Shown: piece after piece, positions 16,292 through 24,924 of the stretch
Layout: the number at the start of each line of letters is the position of its first letter
How positions within the stretch are numbered: position 1 is the first letter of the stretch
Source of the DNA: a bacterium
Lineage (GTDB): Bacteria > Zixibacteria > MSB-5A5 > GN15 > FEB-12
Length of the DNA stretch: 49,380 bases
Direction: 5' to 3'
Assembly (NCBI GenBank): GCA_030605565.1
Contig: JAUWIB010000138.1
Location: forward strand, 1-49,380
Translations under genes and position numbers: made by a program
Notes under the pieces: generated by a model
Told to the model about the DNA's origin: nothing
Databases searched by the model: none
Seen by the model: only the letters and a program-made list of their open reading frames with translations

Positions 16292-17328
16292 ACCTGCTCC
16301 TCACTCTCAATCAGCGTACCGTTCTCGGATACCCGGTCGAGAATCATATCGTCTTCATGCTGCGATTTGATCTCTCTTATCGACAGTTTTTCCATGTGCA
16401 GGAACGAGAGACCAAACGCAAACACCGGCAAGAGATCCAGGATATGCAGAGCCACCGCAAACAGCACGGCATCGCTGCGGCCGACCGCAAAGGCGGTTAA
16501 TGACGTACTCACGGCTACCTCGAAGGTGCCGGCGTTTCCCGGCGTAACAGGGATCATCAGGGCGAGTGTGTTTATGATCATGACCGTTGCCGCCGCCGCA
16601 TACGGCAACTCAAACCCGAACGCCATAAACATAAAGTATATGGCCAGCGTGTGAGCTGTCCACGACACCAACGAGTAACCAAAAGTACCAATAAAGTGCT
16701 GGGTGGATCGAAGCGTCTCGATTCCCTTGGCGAATGAACGCATGAACTTCAGCACACCGACGTACAGGCTTGGCCATCGGTTGCGAAGACGGCGACGACC
16801 GACATCCTCCAGCCGTCCCTGGAATTGCAACATCATATAAAACAGAATCAGCACCGTCACCGTAGCTACGGCAATGACTATTCCGGCCGAGCGGTAGCTG
16901 TCGGGAACCACAAAGGCCAGAGATGTGAACAACAGGAAGATCACCAGGCTGAGGGCATCAAAAAGAACTTCAAGAACGATCGTAGAGAAGACGAATGTCT
17001 TTCTGAGTCCTTCTTTCCTGGCAAACAGAAAAAGCCGTCCCACCTGCCCGGTCAATACGGGCATTACGATGTTCAGAACCTGTCCGGCCGAATAGAGAGC
17101 GATAGCTCGAGACGGCTTTATCCTCTTGTGCTGAGACACCATCAACTGCCACCGAAGGGCTCTGAAGATGATGAACAGAAAAGTGCAGACGAGGGCAGGG
17201 GCCAGGTACAAGAAGTTTACTCGCTGTGACAAGGCGCGAAGCTCCTCAAGAGAGACATCCTTGACACAGTAGGCAAGCAGAGCGATGGCTATGAGCGTTC
17301 CCCAGAACTGTTTGCTCTTCAAAATCAT
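16288..17328 (-). CDS. Flippase-like / lysylphosphatidylglycerol-synthase TM-domain membrane protein
   Basis: This polytopic inner-membrane protein has about eight helices. The frame extends to a TTG at 17388, but the ATG at 17328 (MILKSKQF, preceded by GGAG) gives a more natural N-terminus and 346 residues. Family marks are FRALRWQLMVSQHKRI after helix 2, LNIVMPVLTGQVGRLFLF, and the C-terminal NTLALMIPVTPGNAGTFEV motif of the UPF0104/AglD-like superfamily. Members act in lipid or polyprenyl-linked transfer, but the substrate here is unknown. It is translationally coupled to corA. Two overlapping TTGACA motifs lie just upstream (about 17439-17459) with no good -10. Confidence 0.82.
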   Translation of the reverse strand: MILKSKQFWGTLIAIALLAYCVKDVSLEELRALSQRVNFLYLAPALVCTFLFIIFRALRWQLMVSQHKRIKPSRAIALYSAGQVLNIVMPVLTGQVGRLFLFARKEGLRKTFVFSTIVLEVLFDALSLVIFLLFTSLAFVVPDSYRSAGIVIAVATVTVLILFYMMLQFQGRLEDVGRRRLRNRWPSLYVGVLKFMRSFAKGIETLRSTQHFIGTFGYSLVSWTAHTLAIYFMFMAFGFELPYAAAATVMIINTLALMIPVTPGNAGTFEVAVSTSLTAFAVGRSDAVLFAVALHILDLLPVFAFGLSFLHMEKLSIREIKSQHEDDMILDRVSENGTLIESEEQV

Positions 17329-17497
17329 CAGACTCAAATCTCCGATAAAGTCGGCGGGTAAGATAGAACTTGAGGCAAACAGTGTCAATTAAAGAGTCGC
17401 CGCCACCTTGAGGCGAGCAGCCGGGTAGCTGAGTGTTGACGTTGTGTCAATAGTGTCAAACGAATGCCCTGCTAAAGGGGGGACCAGTTCCCGATGA

Positions 17498-18259
17498 TTA
17501 GATCCGAGCCACCAGATCCGTCTTGATCCAGCCGCGCCGCTTATTCTCGAACAGCACGTTGAGATAATCGCCGGATTCAGACAGGATCTCCACAACCAGT
17601 CCGGGCGCGCCATTAAGTTCGATTTCGGACTGCTCCGAAGCGCCGGTGTACACCGGGCTCTCCTCGGAGATGATAACAGCTCGGGGAGTCAGGAAATCGT
17701 GTCGATACTTGAAGGTCGTCAGACTGCCGACTGCCACCAGTAGAACCAGGCCGACGGCGGTAACAATGCGCAGCCATGAAGCACCGCGACCAAGGCTGAT
17801 GCGGATGGTCAGGGCGCCAAGCAACATGAAGAACAAGGCCGAGGTGATCCAACCCAGTTGATGGAGTTGATAAGGTCTGACCAAAGTTTCAAAGAAGGTG
17901 CGTATCGGATTGAGTTGTACGCCCTCCATTTGAACGCGCGAAAACTGTTTGGCGAAGTCCAGATTGAAGGCGATATCTTCGTCAGCCGGCGCCAGCCGCT
18001 GGGCTCTGGTGTAGTAAAGAACCGCGTGACCCAGATCACCGGATTTGAAATAGGCGTTAGCGAGGTTGAAATGGAGTGTGGCCGATTCCTCGCCGCGATC
18101 GAGAATACTATGATAAAGCCTGATGGCACTGCCGAAGTCTTTGTCCTCGTAGAAACTGTTGGCCATGGCAAACTCCTCGGACTGGGCCGACGCCGGCGGA
18201 ACAACGAGAATAGCTGCCAGCAGCATGACAGGTAACCATATCACAAGTGGCTTAGCCAA
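17498..18259 (-). CDS. batE: BatE: TPR and SH3-like aerotolerance protein
   Basis: This is the last gene of the aerotolerance operon. The frame is open to 18355, but the likely start is TTG at 18259, with GGAGGAGG six bases upstream. That gives a signal segment (KPLVIWLPVMLLAAILVVPPASAQ) and 253 residues, and overlaps the batD stop. It has TPR-like repeats (about 28-110: EEFAMANSFYEDKDFGSAIRLY, ATLHFNLANAYFKSGD), then two membrane helices (about 140-205). A C-terminal bacterial SH3-like domain ends GWIKTDLVARI. Its role in the Bat envelope complex is structural by inference. Confidence 0.85.
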   Translation of the reverse strand: MAKPLVIWLPVMLLAAILVVPPASAQSEEFAMANSFYEDKDFGSAIRLYHSILDRGEESATLHFNLANAYFKSGDLGHAVLYYTRAQRLAPADEDIAFNLDFAKQFSRVQMEGVQLNPIRTFFETLVRPYQLHQLGWITSALFFMLLGALTIRISLGRGASWLRIVTAVGLVLLVAVGSLTTFKYRHDFLTPRAVIISEESPVYTGASEQSEIELNGAPGLVVEILSESGDYLNVLFENKRRGWIKTDLVARI

Positions 18260-20075
18260 ACTTGACCTCCTCCATCCGGATGATGACTTCCTCCGAGTCC
18301 TTGAGAGTCTGGTCGATATCGGACTGTAACAGCGACGCCGGCGCAAAACGAGCATAGTCGCAGGCTGTGATGATACCGGTGACGGCGTCGGTCAGTCCCT
18401 CCGGAGTTGAACGCTGGTTCAGAATCTGTCTGATACTGTCGGTGGTCAGGCCGTGCGGGGAGGTGTTGAGTTTGTCAGCGATGTACGACGTCAAGGCGCG
18501 ATAGATCTCGGCATAGAACTCGCTACGAGTTTCAACTCGGGCCAGCGCTCTGGCTTGTGCCATACGTTTGCGCGCGATCTTGGCGGCGCCCCGCGCCCGA
18601 GCCAGACCGGTGTCGGCTGCCAACTTCTCTCGCCGTCGCCGAATCATAATGGACCCAACCAGGGCCAGTATCGGCACGGCATTGAACAACAGAAAGCCTA
18701 CGGACAGCAAAGGCATACGACCGACCGGTTGCATCTTGCCCAAGTCTGCCTTGATATGCCTGATGTCGTGGGCGCGACTGTCGATCGTCATCCCCGGCGG
18801 CGAATAGGGAACAGGAGAATCGCTGCTATAGCCCTCCGGCGCTGTCACCATGATTCGGATCGGTTTCGTTGTGACCGTCCGGAACCGTTCCTGCTCCGGG
18901 TCGAAATAGTTAAAGCTCAGGCCGGGAATCTCAAGATCGCCGGGTAGGCGGGGAATAAAGACTTCTTCAAACAGTTTGGCGCCGCCCAACTTGTCGTTCT
19001 GCTGTGATACTTCTTCGGACGAGGAGGCCCGATAGATGCGGAACTCATCCAACTCAGGCAACGCAGGCTCAGCCACCGACTTGATGTTACCGGTGCCTGA
19101 AATTCTTATGGTCAGCGTGACCGGTTGGTTCAACTCCACCTGCTGTTTGTCTGCTTTGGCGCTGATATTGAAACGACCGATCGTCCCGGTGAAGTCGGAC
19201 GGTCGATTCTCCTGCGGAATCGGTCTTACATTCACCCGCAAGGAGCGACTCGAGGCGCGTGCCTCAACACCGCGCCCGAAGAAATCATCGAAACCGAACG
19301 GATCGCGAGACCGCTTTCGCTTCCCCGCAACGGTAGCGCGGATAGTTGCCCGTCCGATCGTCAGTTCACCTGTCTGCGTCGGAAACAGCGCGTACTTGCG
19401 TTCGATAACCTTGTAGCGACGGTTGTTGATGCGCTGATAATAGGGGGCCTTGTTTCCCAGCACCTCGTTCCAGAATCCGGTCGTAGCCGGTTCCGTCAAC
19501 TCCGGACTGCCGTAATACTGGACTGCAATGTAGAACTTCAGAGTCAGGGTGACCTGTTCGTTGACGAAGGGGTTCTTGTTGTCGACCACCGCCTCAAGGA
19601 AGTAATCTTTGCTTTCCCCTTCGGTGTCCACCGCGCGTTCATTAAGATCATCAGGCGCGCTGCTGCCGCGGCTGAGGACCTTCAGCGTGACGACGTTGCC
19701 TTTGTAGCGTTTGTTATTGTGTACAACGGCAATCTGGTCGATGGGGAACTCACCCGGCTTGCGCGGGATTACCAGATAACGATAGGTCACCGATGATGAC
19801 ACCACGCCATTCACGATGCTGATGTTACTGGAGCGACCCTGCGAGTAGATTTCAAAGGCCGGCAAACTGGGGATATGCGGCTTCGGCAAATCCTGTGAGC
19901 TGCCGGATACCTCTACCTGAAGTAGCGCCTGTTCATCCAGACCGATACTGTTCCGGTCGAGCGTGACACTGACCGTGATGGCATCCCGGGCCTGAGCCAT
20001 CGGAGCCACCAGCATGGCCACCAGGAGAAGCGTCGGCAGCCAAAACAGCTTTTTGTTACCAATCCTTACCGGCAT
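18252..20075 (-). CDS. batD: BatD: BatD-family aerotolerance protein
   Basis: This is a 607-residue membrane-anchored protein. The ATG at 20075, preceded by CAGGAG and lying inside the end of batC, is preferred to the frame start at 20129, because the signal peptide (KKLFWLPTLLLVAMLVAPMAQA) then sits at the N-terminus. The periplasmic part consists of Ig-like repeats starting ITVSVTLDRNSIGLDEQALLQVEVSG, as in BatD (DUF BatD). Further marks are TYRYLVIPRKPGEFPI and FTGTIGRFNISAKADK. One membrane helix (about 445-465) precedes a basic cytoplasmic helical tail. It probably links the VWA proteins BatA/BatB to the periplasm. Confidence 0.92.
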   Translation of the reverse strand: MPVRIGNKKLFWLPTLLLVAMLVAPMAQARDAITVSVTLDRNSIGLDEQALLQVEVSGSSQDLPKPHIPSLPAFEIYSQGRSSNISIVNGVVSSSVTYRYLVIPRKPGEFPIDQIAVVHNNKRYKGNVVTLKVLSRGSSAPDDLNERAVDTEGESKDYFLEAVVDNKNPFVNEQVTLTLKFYIAVQYYGSPELTEPATTGFWNEVLGNKAPYYQRINNRRYKVIERKYALFPTQTGELTIGRATIRATVAGKRKRSRDPFGFDDFFGRGVEARASSRSLRVNVRPIPQENRPSDFTGTIGRFNISAKADKQQVELNQPVTLTIRISGTGNIKSVAEPALPELDEFRIYRASSSEEVSQQNDKLGGAKLFEEVFIPRLPGDLEIPGLSFNYFDPEQERFRTVTTKPIRIMVTAPEGYSSDSPVPYSPPGMTIDSRAHDIRHIKADLGKMQPVGRMPLLSVGFLLFNAVPILALVGSIMIRRRREKLAADTGLARARGAAKIARKRMAQARALARVETRSEFYAEIYRALTSYIADKLNTSPHGLTTDSIRQILNQRSTPEGLTDAVTGIITACDYARFAPASLLQSDIDQTLKDSEEVIIRMEEVKFG

Positions 20076-20814
20076 AATCTCCTGCAACCTGGCGTCGCTT
20101 GAGTTTCTTCTGGATTTCCTTTTCATCATCGCGCAAAGCGTTCAGGATTCGTTTCGCGTCTTCTTTGGACATCTCGTCCTCATCCTGTGGTTGTGGCTGA
20201 GGTTCTTGCTGTTGATCTTGCTGATCCTGCTCTTGATCCTGTTGCTGCTGCTGGTCCTGTTCCTGCTCCTGATCTTCTTTCTCCTGCTCTTCCTGTTGCT
20301 GTTGCTGCTGATCCTGCTGTTGCTGGTCTTCCTGCTGCTCCTGCTTTTGCTGCGGATCCTTTTCTTGCTGTTGCATCTGTTCTTTGAGCTTGCGGCGCGC
20401 CAGTTCAAGATTGAACTTCGCATCCATATCATCAGAATTGATCTCCAGCGCTTGCTGGTAGCTCTGGATCGCTTTCTGGTAGTCCTGCATTCTGAAGAGC
20501 GTGTTGCCCAGGTTATAGTGAGCCTGAGCTTCAGTATTGATATCGGTGCTGTTCAGCGCTCGCGCATACTTGTCAACAGCTTCTTCATAGCCACCATCAT
20601 AATGCAAGGCGCCGGCCATATTATACTCAAGTTCGGGAGATTCCGGAAGATCGGTCTCAGCATCGTGATAGTACTCCAGAGCTTTCCTGTAATCGCCGCC
20701 GGCCATAGCCTCATTGCCTTTTTTCACTTTGTCGAATAGACCCTCACCAGCCACCGAACCGGTGAGAATCAGCACCAGGAGAACACCTCTTACCATGATA
20801 ACTGATTTACGCAT
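20056..20814 (-). CDS. batC: BatC: TPR protein with Gln-rich tail
   Basis: This 252-residue protein starts at an ATG overlapping the batB stop by 8 bp; the longer frame start at 20868 lies within batB. It has a signal peptide (MVRGVLLVLILTGSVAGEG) and about three TPR motifs (about 25-140; for example AQAHYNLGNTLFRMQDYQKAIQSYQQAL). A Gln/Glu/Asp-rich low-complexity stretch of about 70 residues follows, then a charged helix (EDAKRILNALRDDEKEIQKKLKRR). This TPR plus acidic/Q-rich linker is typical of BatC. It probably scaffolds the Bat complex on the periplasmic side. Confidence 0.88.
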   Translation of the reverse strand: MRKSVIMVRGVLLVLILTGSVAGEGLFDKVKKGNEAMAGGDYRKALEYYHDAETDLPESPELEYNMAGALHYDGGYEEAVDKYARALNSTDINTEAQAHYNLGNTLFRMQDYQKAIQSYQQALEINSDDMDAKFNLELARRKLKEQMQQQEKDPQQKQEQQEDQQQQDQQQQQQEEQEKEDQEQEQDQQQQQDQEQDQQDQQQEPQPQPQDEDEMSKEDAKRILNALRDDEKEIQKKLKRRQVAGDYAGKDW

Positions 20815-21829
20815 CGCTCTCACTCGCAGTTCGCTTTTTTCGTTCCGAAATGAAAAACTCGCCCACAATAAGGAATATCGCCAGCATCAGCGGCCATTGA
20901 AAACGGTCGTCGTACCTGGTCACCAGCGCACCTTCCAGCTCTTTCTTCTCCATCTTTGAGATATCGTCAAAGATGCGATCCAGCTCAATCTCACCGGCTG
21001 TGGCATGGTAGTACTTGCCGCCGGTAGCCAGCGATATTTTTTGGAGGGTGGTCTCATCCAGACGGGACACGATCACCTCGCCGTTCTGATCCTTCTTGAA
21101 GCCTACTTGCTTGCCGTCACGATCGAGAATCGGGATCGGTTCGCCAGCGGGATTGCCGATCCCAACTGTGTAGATCTTGATCCCTTGCTGTCTGGCCTGG
21201 TCGGCCATCTCTTCAGCGCCACCCTCGTGATCCTCACCGTCGGTCAACAGCAGCAGCACTTTGTGTTTCTTCTCCTGCTTTGTGAAGGCTCGCGATGCCA
21301 TACTGATGGCTGCCGTCAACGACGTGCCCTGCACGCTGACCGAACTGTTGTCCACCGCCTCGAGCAGGAATCCCGCCGTCGAATAATCCAGCGTAAGGGG
21401 GCACTGGATAAACGCCTCGCCGGCAAAGACCACCAGCCCGATACGATCCCCCTTGAGTCGATCGATCACGCCGCGAATTTCCTGCTTGGCTTTGGCCAGA
21501 CGGTTCGGCTTCATGTCTCGCACCGACATCGAATTGGAAACATCCAGCGCCACCACAATGTCGATCCCCTGTCGCTTCAACAGTTCGAGATGGGTTCCGA
21601 ACTGCAATCGGGCCAGGGCGATGGCTACCAGCACCAACCCGGCCAGGACCAACATCGCCTTGCTCCGCTGACGGGCCAGGGAGATGTACGGCGCATTTTT
21701 CATTATCAGCGGCAGGTCCCCGAATCGCTGCATCAACTTTTTCTTGCGCGACAAGGCAAGGAAGACAAAAACACCCAGCAGCAAAACGGCCAGAAAAATC
21801 AGAAAGTTTGTCGGTTCAGCAAATCGCAT
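20807..21829 (-). CDS. batB: BatB: VWA-domain membrane protein
   Basis: This 340-residue protein has two N-terminal membrane helices (about 8-27 and 58-75), a von Willebrand A domain with an intact MIDAS metal site (Asp96-x-Ser98-x-Ser100 in LDVSNSMS, plus LLLTDGEDHEGG) and a C-terminal membrane helix (WPLMLAIFLIVGEFFIS). It lies 20 bp after batA and overlaps batC, and is paralogous to BatA. MoxR-type ATPases remodel VWA proteins of this kind. The Bat system supports oxidative or envelope stress resistance in Bacteroides and Leptospira, with an unknown molecular target. Confidence 0.92.
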   Translation of the reverse strand: MRFAEPTNFLIFLAVLLLGVFVFLALSRKKKLMQRFGDLPLIMKNAPYISLARQRSKAMLVLAGLVLVAIALARLQFGTHLELLKRQGIDIVVALDVSNSMSVRDMKPNRLAKAKQEIRGVIDRLKGDRIGLVVFAGEAFIQCPLTLDYSTAGFLLEAVDNSSVSVQGTSLTAAISMASRAFTKQEKKHKVLLLLTDGEDHEGGAEEMADQARQQGIKIYTVGIGNPAGEPIPILDRDGKQVGFKKDQNGEVIVSRLDETTLQKISLATGGKYYHATAGEIELDRIFDDISKMEKKELEGALVTRYDDRFQWPLMLAIFLIVGEFFISERKKRTASESDA

Positions 21830-21848
21830 AGGTCATTCACACTCACTG

Positions 21849-22892
21849 CTACGGCAGTTTCCGGAAATAGGTGTTGGCCAGAATCACCTCAAGCACCAAA
21901 AGCAGCAGTCCGGCATAAGTGAAAAAGTGAAACAACTCCTGATACTGTATGTGCGAGGCGATGTTGATTTCCGTCTTCTCCATTGCATCGATTTCTCCAT
22001 AGATCGCTTCCAACTCCTCGCCGGAGCGAGCGCGGAAGTACTTGCCGTCGGTCTTGGCGGCAATCTCCTTGAGCGTTTCTTCATCGATACGTGTTGGCTG
22101 GTAGACGTACCGTTTGCCGAACAACGGATCCTGCACCGGGTACATGGCATTGCCCTGCTTGCCGGCGCCGATGGTGTAAATTTTGATGTCCATAGCTTTG
22201 GCCAGAGAGGCCGCCGTGACCGGATCTATCTCTCCCGCATTGTTGTCGCCGTCGGTCAACAGAACCATAATGCGACTTTTGGATTCGGATTCGCGCAGAC
22301 GGTTTACGCCATTGGCGATAGCCATGCCGATCGCCGTACCGTCCTCGACCAGTCCGAAATTGACCTGGTCGACGAAATTCAGGAGCACGCCGTAGTCGGT
22401 GGTCAACGGACACTGCGTGAACGAATAGCGCGCAAAGACCACCAACCCGATACGGTCGTTCACGCGGCGGTGGATAAATTTCTTGATTTCTTCCTTGGCT
22501 ACATAGAGACGATTATGCGGTTTGAAATCCTCGGCCTGCATGGACGAAGACACATCGAGAGCCAGCATGATGTCGATACCCTCGGAGGTCACTTCGGTGT
22601 ACTCGGTGCCGCTGCGCGGTCGGGCAAGAGCGACGATGAACAACAGCACCGCCGTCATACGAAGAAAGGTCAACAGAAAACGATAGCGCTGACGCGAAGT
22701 TCGCGCCGCCCGCTTGATAATCCGCACGTCGGAATACTTGATGGTGGCTGACTTGAACCGCTTGCATTTCAAATGATGATACGCCATATACGCAAGCACA
22801 AATCCACCGACGATGAATATCACCAACGCCGGCACGGTAGTGTCGATGACATCGAACAGATTCAGGCTGAGTCCGGCAAACTCGATGTTCAT
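21849..22892 (-). CDS. batA: BatA: VWA-domain membrane protein
   Basis: This 347-residue protein starts at an ATG overlapping the preceding stop (ATGA), with AGAGGTGG upstream. Its layout matches BatB: helices about 20-38 and 72-90, then a VWA domain with intact MIDAS (Asp113, Ser115, Ser117 in LDVSSSM; LLTDGDNNAGEIDP). A membrane helix at the C-terminus (about 322-340) completes it. The motif VVFARYSFTQCPLTTDY is typical of BatA. It is the first VWA gene of the batABCDE run and probably forms a complex with BatB. Confidence 0.92.
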   Translation of the reverse strand: MNIEFAGLSLNLFDVIDTTVPALVIFIVGGFVLAYMAYHHLKCKRFKSATIKYSDVRIIKRAARTSRQRYRFLLTFLRMTAVLLFIVALARPRSGTEYTEVTSEGIDIMLALDVSSSMQAEDFKPHNRLYVAKEEIKKFIHRRVNDRIGLVVFARYSFTQCPLTTDYGVLLNFVDQVNFGLVEDGTAIGMAIANGVNRLRESESKSRIMVLLTDGDNNAGEIDPVTAASLAKAMDIKIYTIGAGKQGNAMYPVQDPLFGKRYVYQPTRIDEETLKEIAAKTDGKYFRARSGEELEAIYGEIDAMEKTEINIASHIQYQELFHFFTYAGLLLLVLEVILANTYFRKLP

Positions 22893-23977
22893 CCGGCCAC
22901 CTCTGTCATTGTGTCCTGCTTATTGTGGTCGTCGGTTGTGATGGCGATCTCGGTCTGTCTTCTTCGTTCGTGATCGACCCGGACCGCTTCGACGAGATCG
23001 TGGACGACATCGAAATCCGCTTCGGCCCGGGCGCGTTCAGGAATGAATTTCGCAAACTTGACCAGATCGGCATGATCGAAGAAGCTGGTCATGGCGCCGT
23101 ACAACTGGTCGGGGAGGGAAATCTCATGAAACGCCCGAAGGAACTCATCGGTGGTCATTTCAAGAACGTCCACAGCATACATCCGACCGAGATACTCTCG
23201 TGCTATCTCGGTCAACTCAATATAGTATTGTTTATATAGCTCCTGAGATACCAGGTTCTGCTCTTTCAGCAGGGCGAGACGCTCGAAAGCGATCTCCCAT
23301 TTGGTTCGCCGGTCAATTGGATCACTCGAACTCTTCCTGCGCCGGAATCTGCGCCACAACAACAACGCTGCGATCAGAATGAACAACAGTGCAATGCCGC
23401 CATAGATAAACTTCTCCCTGGGATCGCGAGCAAACACCTCGGGCGGCTTCGGCGGTTTCAGAGGACGTATGTCGGCTGAGTCGGACTCACTGCCCAACAG
23501 AGAGTTCACAGTGATTGGCACTGCCTCCGAAAGAACCATTTTCCTGCCGCCGTCGGGCAGGTTGAAGAGGGCCGGAATGGGTGGGATAGTATAGTCACCG
23601 GTAGTGAACGTGCTCAGGGTGAAGATATTCTCGCTGCGAATGCGTCCATCGTCGAGCCGAGTAATGATATCCGTCTGGTAGTCTTTGACATCGAAAGCAC
23701 CAAGATTGGCACCCAACGGCGGCGGCACCAGTTCATAGATGGAGTCGTAAGTGATGGTCAACCGGTAGGTGATGAGATCCCCTATGAACATCTCGGCGCG
23801 ATCAACCGAGGTCTCGACAGTGATGCCGGGCAGGTTGGCCACAGTGTCGACCTGGGCAACGGCTGATCCGGCCAGGCAGAACAACAGGCAGCATCCGACA
23901 ATCAGCGCCGCCGGAACCGTTGTCCATCTCTTGTGTCGACCGATGCTATCCATACTCATGCCGTTACCATAAGTCAC
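22889..23977 (-). CDS. Signal-anchored membrane protein of the Bat cluster (BatD-like Ig domain plus cytoplasmic helical domain)
   Basis: This is a 362-residue protein from a GTG that overlaps the preceding stop; the ATG at 23959 is an alternative. It has a signal peptide (about 18-41), a periplasmic Ig-like region (LPGITVETSVDRAEMFIGDLITYRLTI...), one membrane helix (FIYGGIALLFILIAALLLW, about 190-208), a basic stop (RRFRRRK) and a cytoplasmic helical domain (YKQYYIELTEIAREYLGRMY). The same layout occurs in the gene at 27356-28213, so they look like distant paralogues. Proteins of this kind commonly sit just before batA. No molecular function is established. Confidence 0.72.
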   Translation of the reverse strand: MTYGNGMSMDSIGRHKRWTTVPAALIVGCCLLFCLAGSAVAQVDTVANLPGITVETSVDRAEMFIGDLITYRLTITYDSIYELVPPPLGANLGAFDVKDYQTDIITRLDDGRIRSENIFTLSTFTTGDYTIPPIPALFNLPDGGRKMVLSEAVPITVNSLLGSESDSADIRPLKPPKPPEVFARDPREKFIYGGIALLFILIAALLLWRRFRRRKSSSDPIDRRTKWEIAFERLALLKEQNLVSQELYKQYYIELTEIAREYLGRMYAVDVLEMTTDEFLRAFHEISLPDQLYGAMTSFFDHADLVKFAKFIPERARAEADFDVVHDLVEAVRVDHERRRQTEIAITTDDHNKQDTMTEVAG

Positions 23978-24924
23978 TTGACGTTCTGGTCGTAGAACTC
24001 CACTTTCTCAACTCTTGACAACTTCGCAATGTAATCCGAAAACGCCGCGTTCGCTTTTTGCGCCTGGTAGTCCAGGAACACCTGGGCTTTGACCGAATCG
24101 TAGGGAGCTTGGTGGTACTTGTCATCTTTATTGGCGAGGTAGAAATTCCGCACATCGTTGGTGTCGATACTGACCTGCGGCATCACCTTGTCGAGAACAT
24201 ATTTGTCAACCAGCAGTCGGCGCAGAAGCAGCCGCTGCTGACTCTTTATCTCAGGGTCGTCGTCGTACGCTTCTCGAAGAGCGGCGCGATACAGAAGTTC
24301 GACCGCTACGTACTGGTGCACGTATTCTATCTTTGCCAGTTGGTTGGTGAACTGCTTCTGTACTTCGACCGGCAGCGACTGCAACTCCTCTTCGACTTGA
24401 GACAACCAGATCGGAACCCCACCTACACGAGCCACCGCTATGTCGCCGTCCTGTCGGGGCGCCGCGGTCAGATCGGTGGCCCCGTTCAGTTGCCTCTTGG
24501 CATCCAGCAGTCGACCCATTTTTTCCAAGGACGCTACTAAGTTCTTAGACGCTTCGTTTATGTATGAACCGTCCGGGTCGATGGCGCGCGCGCGAATGTA
24601 ATACGCGGCTGCCTGGTCGTAGTCGGCCAAGTTCTCAAAGTAAACTTTTCCAATCAGGTAGTTAACGTTGCCTCTCGTTTTCATGTCGACGTCGGGATAA
24701 GCAAGCAGCTTCTCATACTCTTCAATGGCGGCAGTATACAGTTTGCTGTCACGCAACTCACCGGCCAGTTTCTTGTGTCGCTCGATGGCGACCGAGTTGT
24801 CGGCCACTCCGCCGCACGATGCGAGGAACAACAAGGCTGCAACAATGCCGATAACTGTAAGCGTTGCAATGGCGCCAACATGGAACGAGGCGCGCGAAGC
24901 GCGAAGAGCGGGCTTGCCTGTCAT
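23974..24924 (-). CDS. Lipoprotein with TPRs and a SurA-N-like chaperone domain
   Basis: This is a 316-residue protein from the ATG at 24924. The longer frame (to 25077) runs through repeat DNA, and even the chosen start lies close to a repeat. The lipobox is LFLASC (Cys37). Residues about 50-135 are TPR-like (KKLAGELRDSKLYTAAIEEYEKLL; AAAYYIRARAIDPDGS). Residues about 150-316 resemble the N-terminal helical chaperone part of SurA/parvulin proteins (ARVGGVPIWLSQVEEELQSLP; LVDKYVLDKVMPQ; VRNFYLANKDDKYHQAP), but no PPIC catalytic domain is seen. It sits in the Bat cluster and overlaps the next gene; a holdase role is inference. Confidence 0.65.
   Translation of the reverse strand: MTGKPALRASRASFHVGAIATLTVIGIVAALLFLASCGGVADNSVAIERHKKLAGELRDSKLYTAAIEEYEKLLAYPDVDMKTRGNVNYLIGKVYFENLADYDQAAAYYIRARAIDPDGSYINEASKNLVASLEKMGRLLDAKRQLNGATDLTAAPRQDGDIAVARVGGVPIWLSQVEEELQSLPVEVQKQFTNQLAKIEYVHQYVAVELLYRAALREAYDDDPEIKSQQRLLLRRLLVDKYVLDKVMPQVSIDTNDVRNFYLANKDDKYHQAPYDSVKAQVFLDYQAQKANAAFSDYIAKLSRVEKVEFYDQNVK

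Noticed and set aside
15575-16654. 359-codon plus-strand open frame
   Set aside because: It lies antisense to corA and the flippase-like gene. Both of those have complete family motifs, while this frame has none.
20180-20400. CRISPR-like short repeats
   Set aside because: The periodicity is that of Gln/Glu codons in batC. There are no unique spacers and no cas genes in the window.
20014-20739. Leu-rich plus-strand frame resembling a membrane protein
   Set aside because: It is the reverse reading of the Gln-rich linker of batC, where CAG/CAA codons become CTG/TTG. The hydrophobicity is an artefact.
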